A stretch of DNA of 64,000 nt from Delphinapterus leucas (lineage: Eukaryota > Chordata > Mammalia > Artiodactyla > Monodontidae), in NCBI RefSeq assembly GCF_002288925.2, contig NW_022098004.1, positions 13,526,581 through 13,590,580 of the forward strand. The letters are read 5' to 3'. Below are positions 34,801 to 43,155 of the stretch, piece by piece (within the stretch, counting starts at the first letter, position 1; every line of letters starts with the position of its first letter). The notes under the pieces were generated by a model. That model worked only from the letters and a program-made list of their open reading frames with translations, was not told the origin of the DNA and made no database searches. Made by a program: the position numbers and the translations under genes.

Positions 34801-37800
34801 CCGAGACTTATGCCTTAACATGTTTTGTTTTGTTTCACCTTCCCTGTGTCCCAGAGGAAAGAGCTGTCTTTATCCCAACTGGGAGCCAAGCACATGTTTT
34901 CTGTAGAGGACCACCGCTGCCATCAAGGGCCGGTCCTGCATCAAATTCTTCTCCCAGGTTGGGGGAGTCTGAGCCATTTCTGACTCTGATCTCATCCGTT
35001 GTTCTTGTATCTCCCCAGAAACACTACTTCCCCATCAACTACAGGGTCAGTGTGCCTTATGAGGGGGTACTCCGAATGGCCAACGTCACCAGGCTGGTGA
35101 GAATCCCCCCTCTGGAATGGGGAGGCCCCTGCCTCCTGGGACATCCTGTGGGCCCTGCCTGGAGGCACATTGGTCTGGGAAGATCCTGTTGCCAGGGGTG
35201 TTTCCTGGCCCCTCAAGCAAGCCTGCCCTTGGCTTAGGCCCCAGGTGCCCCTCCCATCCCATCCACAGTGGATGCCCGTGGTCTGCCCCCTGTGCAGGGC
35301 AAATGTGGGGGGCGGTCAGAGCTGTGGGGGGCAGGCCCAGAGGCTCCTGTCTGGGGTTTCAATAATTTCTCCTGTCCCTGCAGCAGAGGGCCCGGGTGAG
35401 CCAACAGGAGCTGCGGTATCTGTGGGTCTTGGTGAGTCTCAGTGCTACTGAGTGGGTGCAGGAGGTGCTGCTCGAGGGCCATCCATCCTGGAAGTACCTG
35501 GAGGAGGTACATACGCTGCTGCTGGATGTCAAACAAGGCCTCCCGGTGAGTCGTGCGGAGGTGCAGGTGGCCAGGGTGCGTGCGTGCGTGCGTGCGTGTG
35601 GCCAAAAACTATCAAGGGAGAAGGTAAAGGCATGGAAAGTTCTGGCATGTCCTGGAGAGTGTGGGAGAAATGGGGGGGGCAGGGTGGTGGACTGGGCTTG
35701 GGGGGCAAGAGATGCGCCTGAGACCCTGTTATGCTCTGCAACCCTGGGCGAGTCATTGATCCCTCTCACTTTATTTCCACATCTAAGAAAAGAGGGAAAG
35801 GGGGAGGGATAGATGGGTGGAGCACAGGGGGGTTGAGGGCAATGAAACTTTTCTGTATGATGCTGTACCGGTGAGTATAATTGCATTTGTCAAAGCCCAT
35901 TGAATGTACAACAGAAAGAGTGAACCCTAACGTAAATGGACCTTAATTAATAATAATAATAGAGGTTCCCAATCGCTGCCTGTTCAGCAGTGTTGATCGG
36001 AGGCCTGGGGGATACATCTTCCAAAAAGCCTACAGAGTAAGGTGACGGGGTCAGTGTGTATCCTCGCAGGCCATGTGTGTGCCATGGGACCCCTCCCCAC
36101 ACCCCCGCCTTGCCCTACTGACCCCCCCAGCCCTCCTTAGGACCCTGGTACACAACTGCCCTGGGGCCCCACCTGCTGCCCAGCAAGAACAGCCAACAGG
36201 AAGCCAACAGTGAGCTTCTGCTGACACCAGGGCTCAGGGCCAGCACCTGCTTTTGCAGCTGCCGAGAACTTTGTGGAGGCTCTCCATTCTGGCGGGGACC
36301 GGACTGTGTTCCATCCTCAATTTTCCTTGGGAGTGTCTCTGGCTCTGTGAGCTCTGCTGAGCTGGGAAGGAGATTGTGGGTAGACTGAGGCCCTGCCCAC
36401 CTGGGTTCTTCAGATTGAACCAGCTTGTTTTTTTAAAGTTTTTTTTTTTTTGATGTGGACCATTTTCAAAGTCTTTATTGAATTTGTTACAATATTGCTT
36501 CTGTTTTATGCTTTTGTTTTTGACCATGAGGCATGTGGGATCTTAGCTCCCCAACCAGGGATTGAACACTCACCCACTGCATTGGAAGGCGAAGTCTTAA
36601 CCACTGGACCGCCAGGGAAGTCCCTGAACCAACTTTTAACCTCTTCTTTCTCACAATGTTAATGGTTGACGGTCCGTTCCATATGTGCCCAACATCTATG
36701 GGGCAGTGGGTCCTCCCTCTAGGGAGAGGGCCATGGGCATGGGCCCCTTTGCCCTCCTGCCACCCTCACTTCTCTCTCTAAGCCTTTGTATATTAGTTTT
36801 TGGGGACTGCCGTCACAAATTACTACCAACTGGTGGCTTAAAACAACAGAAATTATTCTATCGCAGTTCTGTAGACCAGAAGTCTGAAATCAAGGTGTCA
36901 GCAGGGCCATGCTCCCTCCAAAGGCTCCAGAGGAGGATCTTTCCCACCTCTTCCAGCTTCTGGTGGCTGATGGTGTTCTTGGCTTGTGCAACATCACTCC
37001 ACCCTCCGCCTCTGTCTTCACATGGCCTCTCCCTCTGTGTCCCAGAGAAGGACCTGTGTCCTTTCTCTTACAAGGACAACAGTCATTGGATTTAGGGCCC
37101 ACCATAAATCCAGACTGATCTCATCTGGAGATCCCTGACTTAATTACATCTGGAGATCCCTGACTTAATTACATCTGCATAGATCCCATTTCCAAACAGG
37201 TCACATTTGCAGGTACTAGGGATTGGGCCTTGGACAGAGCTTTTTTAGGGGGTTGTGGGGCAGGGGGACACACAGTTCAACCTAGAACACTTCACTTTTA
37301 GGAACGTCCTTCCCCAGCTCAGGTCCCGCGTTTCCTCCTGCTCCATGTCTTTTTTTTTTTAAAGTATTATTATTTATTTATTTATACATATATTTATTTA
37401 TTTTTGTTTGGCTGCGTTCGGTCTTCGTTGCTGTGTGCGGGCTTTCTCTAGTTACGGCGAGTGGGGGCTACTCTATGTTGCGGTGCGTGGGCTTCTCAGC
37501 GGTGGCTTGTCTTTGTTGTGGAGCACGGGCTCTAGGTGCGCGGGCTTCAGTAGTTGTGGCATACAGGGGCTCAGTAGTTGTGGCGCACGGGCTTAGTTGC
37601 TCCGTGGCATGTGAGATCTTCCTGGACCAGGGCTTGAACCCGTGTCCCCTGCAGTGGCAGGCGGATTCTTAACCACTGCGCCACCAGGGAAGTCCCATGC
37701 TCTGTGTCTTCTACGACAGTTCTGGCCCCTGCTCTGTCCCTCCCATGGTGCCTGGTGCTCCCCACACCAAGTTCCTTTTGTTAAGTGTTGTGGAGAGGAG

Positions 37801-38806
37801 CCCCCGAGCTTGGAGCTGGAGACCCAGCCCTGTCAGTGTGCCTAGTGCGCCTCACGATATGACTGACCCTCCTGAGGGTCCTGTCTCTTCTTCATGGGAG
37901 TCGGTGTGGGTCTTTGCATCCTGAAGGACAGTGTCCCTGGGATAGGGACTTCTCATGTGGTGGTAGCCGGGCCTGGGCTAGAACAGCAAGGATACCCCCA
38001 CCTCCTCCCTGTCTGGCCTGCCCCTAGGAGAGGAAAAGAGAAGCTTCTGTGTGTTGTGCTTGAGCGAGGGACATCGAGGGAGCCCCTCCCAGGAAAAATG
38101 GCACCTGCAGGAAGGAGAGAAATTGCTCTCAGGCGTCCTGGTCACAGGGATCTCTTGTCCTTCTTCCAGGCAGGACAGCCACCACCACCCCACCCCCCAG
38201 AGCTCTCCTGGGATCTCTTCACAGGCTGGGGCTGGCACCTGTGGTCCTAAAGGCTTCCTCCCTTTCAGGGTGTGGAGGTCAGCCCCCAGGTGGAAGCAGT
38301 GTTGTCCCTCTTGAGTGCCCCAGGAAGCCTGAAGCCAGTGCGGCCCAAAGCTCTGCTGGACAACTGCTTGCGGGTCATGGAGCTGTTGTACTGCTCTTGC
38401 TGTAAGGAGCTCTGAGGGGCTGGGGGTGGGACACTGGGTGTCTGAGCCCAGGTCGCTGAGCAGAGCTGGGACCCTCCTCGGCATGCCCTCTGCTTCCCAG
38501 GGCTACAGGCCGTTTCTGGAAGCTGAGACGGGCCCTGGGTACAGGGAGGACAGTGTGGCTTGGTCTGGGGATGAGCGGGGTGTTGACCAGTCCTGCAGTC
38601 TTATTTGTGTCTGTGTGTTTGTGTTGCCTGCAGGTAAACAAAGCCCTGTCTTAAACTGGCAGGATTGTGAGGTGCCAAGGCCTCAGCCTCACGGCCCGGA
38701 GCCCTCGTCACAGTGTGTGGCCGCCCAGCTATACCCCCTGCGCCAGCAGCCCCCCGCCTCCCTGCCCCACCCCTCGGCATCCACGGCTGGAGCCCCGGCT
38801 CAGTGA
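28824..38806 (+). CDS. IL34: interleukin-34 precursor
   Basis: Secreted homodimeric four-helix cytokine. It is the second ligand of CSF1R (also reported for PTPRZ1 and syndecan-1) and supports microglia and Langerhans cells. The coding exons are 28824-28851, 34067-34200, 35019-35096, 35384-35545, 38269-38401 and 38634-38806. They total 708 nt and 235 residues; human has 242. All introns are GT-AG and the phases match. The signal peptide is about residues 1-20 (MPRGFAWLRYLGILLGMALG), and the mature chain starts NEGLEVWPL. The six cysteines typical of the family are present at 35, 167, 176, 178, 179 and 190, and the glycosylation site Asn76 (NVT) is kept. Helical motifs RYLWVLVSLSATE and LLEGHPSWKYLEEV are clear. 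The C-terminal tail after the last cysteine is Pro/Ser-rich and diverges, ending STAGAPAQ. Exon 4 has a NAGNAG acceptor that makes Gln81 optional. No frameshift or stop is seen, so the gene looks functional. Confidence 0.97.
30265..30690 (-). mobile_element. MLT1-like MaLR LTR (antisense)
   Basis: 'ccataacagattgccacaat', 'ggtggcttctggcattcctt', 'cttcttataaggacaccgg' and 'gacccta' 'tctccaaataagg' follow the order of an inverted MLT1 LTR. Confidence 0.8.
31315..31440 (+). mobile_element. hAT-type MITE scrap (MER20-like)
   Basis: 'gtgcggtccccagaccagca' and 'gacttgttggaaatgcaga' resemble MER20-type elements. Truncated. Confidence 0.5.
31591..31988 (+). mobile_element. CHR-type SINE with expanded internal units
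   Basis: Sense element with the 'ggcttccctggtggcgcagt' head. At 31700-31850 a unit of about 35-37 bp built on 'ccgcaactactgagccc' is repeated four to five times, making this copy about 400 bp. A14-type tail. The flanks gcagtgagtgag and caatgagtgaat suggest a worn target-site duplication. Confidence 0.9.
32605..32699 (+). repeat. purine-only (GA/GGAA) microsatellite
   Basis: About 95 bp with almost no pyrimidines, including (GA)n and GGAA units. Confidence 0.95.
32700..33310 (-). mobile_element. old L1-like AT-rich remnant
   Basis: 'tattcctagaaatgagttta' and 'aattgccaaattgctttcc' are typical antisense L1 3'-region phrases. Strongly diverged. Confidence 0.5.
34067..34200 (+). CDS. IL34: IL34 coding exon 2
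   Basis: Acceptor gtccacag, donor gtaacc. Encodes residues 10-54: the end of the signal peptide, the mature N-terminus, Cys35 and the first helix (TGFLRDKLQYRNRLQYM). Confidence 0.96.
34589..34745 (-). mobile_element. L1M 3'-UTR fragment in IL34 intron 2
   Basis: 'acagcttttttgagatatag' and 'gtgtacatttctgtggct' are the antisense L1M 3' UTR. The intron (34201-35018) is otherwise unremarkable. Confidence 0.65.
35019..35096 (+). CDS. IL34: IL34 coding exon 3
   Basis: Acceptor tctccccag, donor gtgaga, exactly 26 codons (residues 55-80). Contains the VPYEGV loop and the N-glycosylation site Asn76 in ANVTRL. Confidence 0.96.
35384..35545 (+). CDS. IL34: IL34 coding exon 4 with tandem (NAGNAG) acceptor
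   Basis: The acceptor reads tgcagcag. Using the first AG starts the exon at 35384 with Gln81; using the second starts it at 35387 without it. 54 codons (residues 81-134) cover the two central helices. The donor is gtgagt at 35546. Confidence 0.96.
36427..36624 (-). mobile_element. tRNA-derived SINE (ATTG-tail form, inverted)
   Basis: From 'gatgtggaccattttcaaag' to 'ggaccgccagggaagtccc'. The flanking repeat is tgaaccagctt at 36416-36426 and tgaaccaactt at 36625-36635 (one mismatch). Confidence 0.92.
36785..37290 (-). mobile_element. MLT1-like MaLR LTR with 25-bp tandem duplication
   Basis: Inverted LTR ('tactaccaactggtggctta', 'aaggtgtcagcagggccatg', 'ggatttagggcccaccata'). The 25-mer starting atctggagatccctgac is present twice in direct succession, at 37123-37147 and 37148-37172. 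Confidence 0.85.
37349..37695 (-). mobile_element. CHR-type SINE (long form)
   Basis: Inverted element: T run, (TTTA)n, 'ggctgcgttcggtcttcgtt', to 'gcgccaccagggaagtc'. Confidence 0.92.
38269..38401 (+). CDS. IL34: IL34 coding exon 5
   Basis: Acceptor ccctttcag, donor gtaagg. Encodes residues 135 to the first base of Cys179, including the cysteine cluster C167, C176, C178 and C179 (DNCLRVMELLYCSCC). Confidence 0.96.
38634..38806 (+). CDS. IL34: IL34 coding exon 6 and stop
   Basis: Acceptor ttgcctgcag. Encodes the end of Cys179, then KQSPVLNWQDCEV with Cys190, followed by a Pro/Gln/Ser-rich tail ending GAPAQ and TGA at 38804. The tail is the least conserved part of the protein. Confidence 0.94.
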
Positions 38807-39315
38807 AGCTGCTGAGGGCACAGGGCGAAAGCCGCCTGCCCTGAGTGGGCTGCATGGTAACTGGGTGGGGCAGCTGGAGGAGCTCCTGCAGGAGATGGAC
38901 TGGGCCTGAGGCTTCTCTGGGTGGTAGTGGGGAGCCCCTCTTGGGAGAGGAGACCCTAGAGGGGCATTTCTCCTTTGGGGGGGACTCAGTGCCTGAGAAG
39001 GGTTCAGCTTCCCGCCTTCCATACCTCCCATGGTCTCACCTGGAGCGGTGGGCGCTGGGGGCACCTGAAGGTCAATGAAGACAGAGCTTACAGCCCCTCC
39101 TGGCACTGCCCGGGCTGCCCTCTACCCTGAGGGCAGGGCTGACCGTCTCCTAAGCCCAAAGAGGTGAGAGCTGTACCAGGTGGGCATGGGGGTGGGGACA
39201 CGCCTCGGCAAGGCCAGGGAGAGGGCAGCAAAGCTGGGGAGAGGGCATAGCCAAATGCCACATCTTGCCACAGTTCCCTTTATTTTTTCTATTAAACACC
39301 TGCTTTGTTTTGGTT
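38807..39315 (+). terminator. IL34: IL34 3' UTR and poly(A) signal
   Basis: The 3' UTR ends with ATTAAA at 39291-39296. A GT-rich stretch (tgctttgttttggtttgttt) follows directly and would serve as the downstream element. Cleavage is expected near 39310-39320. Confidence 0.8.
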
Positions 39316-39854
39316 TGTTTTGGTTTGCTTTGCACCTTCGAGGGTGAACCTGGAGAAGGCCCACCTGGAGCAGGCTGCTTTCCCCTCCTGCTAGGTGCAG
39401 GAGGCAGGAGGAGGGGCATGGGCTGGTCTGGCCCTGGGGCCTCGGTCTGAGGATTCAGATGTGGAGTGGTCAGGGCCTTAGCCAGGGCCCTGGAATGGTA
39501 GATATTTGCGGGACGGAGTTCCTTCTAGCCCTGCCCCAGCCCCTGAAGCCTTAGCCAGCCTGACTGCTGGGGGGGGAGCGGGGGGAGCAGGGGGTTTTAT
39601 CTCCCACAGTGCATCCTGGCCACGGCCCTCTTCCCCTCCATCTGGCAGCCCCAAGACCACCCCCAGCAGGGACAGAGCTGAGGCATTCAAAGGCATGGGT
39701 CCTGACAGGAGACCTGGCGACTCCTGCACGCCCCCCCCCCCATCACGGAGCCCTGCAGGGAGCCCCGCCCCCAGCGGGGATCTGGGATGGGATGGGCAAG
39801 GGCTGGGGTGCTGGCAGGTGAGCAGCGGTGGAGAAAGCCAGGTGGAGGCAGGGG
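39316..39854. other. IL34/MTSS2 tail-to-tail intergenic gap
   Basis: About 540 bp of GC-rich sequence with no gene. It has G-rich and C-rich runs (C13 near 39730). Confidence 0.7.
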
Positions 39855-40344
39855 TGTTAATTACAGTACAACTTTATTAATACTGGAATCTTCACAGTGC
39901 ATTTGTTACTTGTAGCAGTGACTATTTAAATCAAGGAGAGGGTGGGTTGCAGGGGCGTGGGGGGGGGGGAAGGAGAGGATCATTTATCCAAAAACTGACA
40001 GAAAGAAAAGAAACAAAATGGTTCAGATGGAATGGGGGTGGTGAGGGGGTGGTGGAGGGAAGGAAAAAGTGAGTAGGAACCAGGAGGGGGAGCCTGGGGT
40101 GGGGAAATAAATTAAAAAAAGGAACAAGTTAACAGCACCAGAAAAGTTACTTCAGTCAAAAGACACTTTTTGAAAAGAATATTTCTCTGTACAAAAAGAA
40201 AAATGAAACAAACGTAAAGAAGTCCCCCAAACCAAAGTTTGTGATGCGGAATGGCTGGCTCGGATCCCAAAGGGGTGGGCCTGCAAGGTGGTCACTAAAT
40301 GGACGCGAGGCGATCAAGGGGATGGAGGAGTTATGTACAGCCCT

Positions 40345-40399
40345 GGGGGGGGGGGGGGTGGGGGGGAAGGGGGCCCCCGGGGGAGGGGGGGGGGGGGGG
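40345..40399 (+). repeat. poly-G cluster (G14, G7, G5, G5, G15)
   Basis: Five G runs lie within 55 bases on the + strand, so the MTSS2 transcript is C-rich here. The + strand could form a G-quadruplex. Run lengths may be affected by sequencing or assembly error. Confidence 0.85.
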
Positions 40400-41673
40400 C
40401 AGCTGTGCCGCACCCACCCCCTCCCTGGGTCTCTGAAGCCACCCCCCTCCCCAGGGGCAAGCTCTTCCTCATGGGGACTCAGCTCTCCCCCCACCCCACT
40501 GCCCCTTACCCTGCTCACATCACATAACCTGCATCTTAAATCAGCCCACCTGGGCAAACCCTGTGGCGAGGGGCAGTGTAAGCCCCGCCCCAAGCCTTCA
40601 AATACAGGCCACCTGCTCTCCCGCCCCCTTCCTCGCCCGGCCCTCCTCCAGGTGTGGTGCGCTCAGCAAGTCTCCTTTCTCCGACCTAGCGACTTACAGG
40701 TACCGTTCTCCACCCGCCTCCGGGGATCCCGCGGGGCTCCATATACTCAGGGTCATCCTTGGTTCCCCACACCCGCCTGGCTGCCGTGCCTGGACCCCAG
40801 TTTCCGGCACAAGAACTACCAGGAGCCTGGGCTCCATCCAGACCAGGAAAAGCCAGCTCTCCTGACCCCGGGAGGGGCCCCTGCCCCGTGACCCTGCCGC
40901 CCTCGGCTGCCTTGCGGGGCCGCAGGAAGTCCTCCGCTCGCACTTGGCACACGTGCTTTACCTGCTTGGAGCTGGCGCGCAACATGGTGCGGGGGCACTT
41001 GCCACCTCACTCCCTGCCGCCCGGACCATCCTGGGAGGGCCGCTCCTCTGACAACAGAGTCAAAGCTAATCTCCCCCCACTGCCCCCCACCCCCACCCCT
41101 TGGTCTGCAGCAGACTGACAGGAGGCCCAGCCCCCAGCCCTTTCCAACCTCACCGCGGCTTTGCTCCGGAAAGAGCTGCTCTCTGGCCTCCGGAGCCATT
41201 AGGCCCTCCTCCTGCCACAGGCCCAACGCCAGTGTGGGCCCCCCCGTCCCTCAGGCACTCTTGGACACACCCTGTACCGTCTACCCTGTCCCCACAAGCA
41301 GTCCTTGTCCGGTCAGCTCATTTTATTGTGTGTTCATAAAAGAACCCCCTCCCGTCCCTCCCCCCACCCCCAGCTCCAGCCCCCATCCCCAGAGGTGGCT
41401 GAAACCATCACGGCATCCGAAAGCAGCTCCTGGGGGACTGGCCAGGTGACCCCTAGCCTCTGGACTCCTTCCCTGCTGCCCAGCCCCGCCCTGCCTCCAA
41501 CCCCAGCCACCCCTGGGGGGAGGGGATGCTGCTTCAGGGTCCCCAGCCTCCTCCAAGCAGGTCCCCTGCATGTCTTCCCCAAGAGGCTTGACTTGGGCCC
41601 AGGCCCCCTTCCCCGACAACGACGACGACGACGGCGGCGACGGCAGCTGGGCTCCCAGCTGCAACCTCCCCAG

Positions 41674-41694
41674 CCCCCCCCCCCCCCCCCCCCC
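41674..41694 (-). repeat. C21 homopolymer (G21 in the MTSS2 mRNA)
   Basis: An uninterrupted run of 21 C on the + strand inside the MTSS2 3' UTR, next to a (GAC)n-like stretch at 41619-41645. Confidence 0.9.
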
Positions 41695-42139
41695 GCCCCG
41701 CGCCCCCAACAGCCAGCCATCCCGTAGCGCTTTCTCAGCAAACCAGATACCTTAGCCGGTTGGGCCCCTGGCCCCTGCACAGCTGCTCCCCGTCGGCCCT
41801 GCTCCCCAACGGAGAGGAGCCTGGAGAGGCAGAGAGATGAGACGATGGAGGAGGGAGGAGGCAGGGGCTCAGTCAGGGCGGGGTGGGCTAGCATTCCAGA
41901 AGAGCCCGAGGCCACTGTCCCTGGAGAGATGGCGAGAAGCCAGGCCAGGCTAGCTAAGCGGTGGCACTGCGGGCCCACCCAGGCTGGTGGGACCAGGAGA
42001 GGCTGGCCCGGCCCTGCTGCTGTGGGCAGGGAGCATGGCTCTGGGGCTCACCCACACCAGGAAAAGGCAGGGCCCGGAAGGAGGAAGAGGAGGGACAGAG
42101 TGGGCAAGCAAAGGCTGAAACAGGCTCCAAATCCAAGTT

Positions 42140-42275
42140 CCAGGCCCGCAGGCTCCGTCCTGGCGAGGTTTGTTCAAGAAGTCATTTCCTGTTTAAACCT
42201 TGAAATCCAAGATGGGTGTCTCTTTCCAATAAAGTAGCTTTGCCTCGTATGACTTCAAAAAAAAAAAAAAAAAAA
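42140..42275 (+). mobile_element. possible retrocopy end: AATAAA plus A19 on the + strand
   Basis: AATAAA at 42228-42233 is followed 23 nt later by A19 (42257-42275). This is the spacing of a genuine polyadenylated transcript end, on the strand opposite to MTSS2. The left limit is unknown and I recognise neither the source gene nor a target-site duplication. Confidence 0.4.
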
Positions 42276-42373
42276 GCTTGCCTGGCTCTGCTCTCTCCTG
42301 ACTGTGCCTTTGCTCTGAAGTGGCCGCTGCCCACCGACCAGGCCACCTGCCTTGCCCGGGCCAGAGGGTGGGA

Positions 42374-43155
42374 TCACAAGATGCGGGGCGCCGACCTGTC
42401 GTTGGTGACGGTCCTGCGGAGCCGCACCCCGCGCCGGATGGCCACCAGCATGTCTTCAGCCGGGGGGTCGCTGGTGGCAGCGGGGGGCGGGGTGGGAGTC
42501 TCCTCCACAGGGGTGGCCGACAGGGCAGTGGGGAAGGGGAACTGGCCCTCGCCCAGGGCGTGGGCGCCTGCCACCAGCTCCCCGAGCTTCTCCACCAGGC
42601 TGTGCCGGTTGGCAGCCAGCTGCTGCTGCTGCTGCTCGTCGCCCTCGGCCGCCAGCCCGGCCCCCGGCCCCGGGTAGCTGGCGGCCTCGGGGGACGGGCT
42701 GCCCCAGGCTGTGTTGGGCAGGCTGAGCCTCTTCGGGGAGGCCCTGGCCAGGTCCGGGGCCAGGGGCGAGGCGGCCTCGTCGGTGTAGAAGACGCACTCC
42801 TCGCTGCCCGCCCGCGTGGGCCCCACGTAGCCAGGGGAGTCGGGCACCGTGGGCGTCTTCACGGGGACGATGGGCGGCCGGATGGGGATGGGGCCGGCGC
42901 TGGAGAGGGTGCGGCGCACGGCGGGCTTGGTGGAGGGCGTGCGGCGGATGGTGGCCACGCCAGGGGGTGCGCCCGAGGTGGTGGGCAGCCCGGCGGTGGG
43001 TAGCCCCGCAGTGGAGGCCGGGCGCTTGGTCTGGATCAGGCGGCGGTAGTTCTGGGCGATGTTGCTGTTGCGAGGGATGGTGGATGACTTGTCGAACTCG
43101 GGTGGGCCCTCCCCGTCTGCGTCCCCGTTCACTGAGTAGCAGTCGTAGTCGGAGC
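42374..43155 (-). CDS. MTSS2: MTSS2 coding exon 15 with WH2 motif and stop
   Basis: Acceptor gccccccag. 260 residues from [12 protein letters not shown] to the stop. Pro-rich ([19 protein letters not shown]), a small AGLPT duplication ([12 protein letters not shown]), Gln5, and the actin-binding WH2 at the end ([20 protein letters not shown], then DRSAPRIL). Confidence 0.97.

Larger units (their letters stand above)
35546..38268 (+). other. IL34: IL34 intron after coding exon 4
   Basis: 2.7 kb. Contains a short (TGCG)n run at 35578-35598, a SINE, an MLT1-like LTR with an internal duplication, and a long CHR SINE. No cryptic exon recognised. Confidence 0.8.
39855..42373 (-). terminator. MTSS2: MTSS2 3' UTR and poly(A) signals
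   Basis: About 2.5 kb. The distal AATAAA is at 39873-39878 on the - strand, and a possible proximal one at 41322-41327 would shorten the UTR to about 1.05 kb. The UTR contains a G21 run in the mRNA sense (41674-41694), strong C runs (40345-40399) and a U19 tract (42257-42275). 39900-40250 is AT-rich and may be the conserved part. Confidence 0.8.

Noticed and set aside
35396..35812. 138-codon open frame reading through IL34 exon 4 into the intron
   Set aside because: The donor gtgagt at 35546 and the continuation of the family sequence at 38269 show that the extension is intronic.
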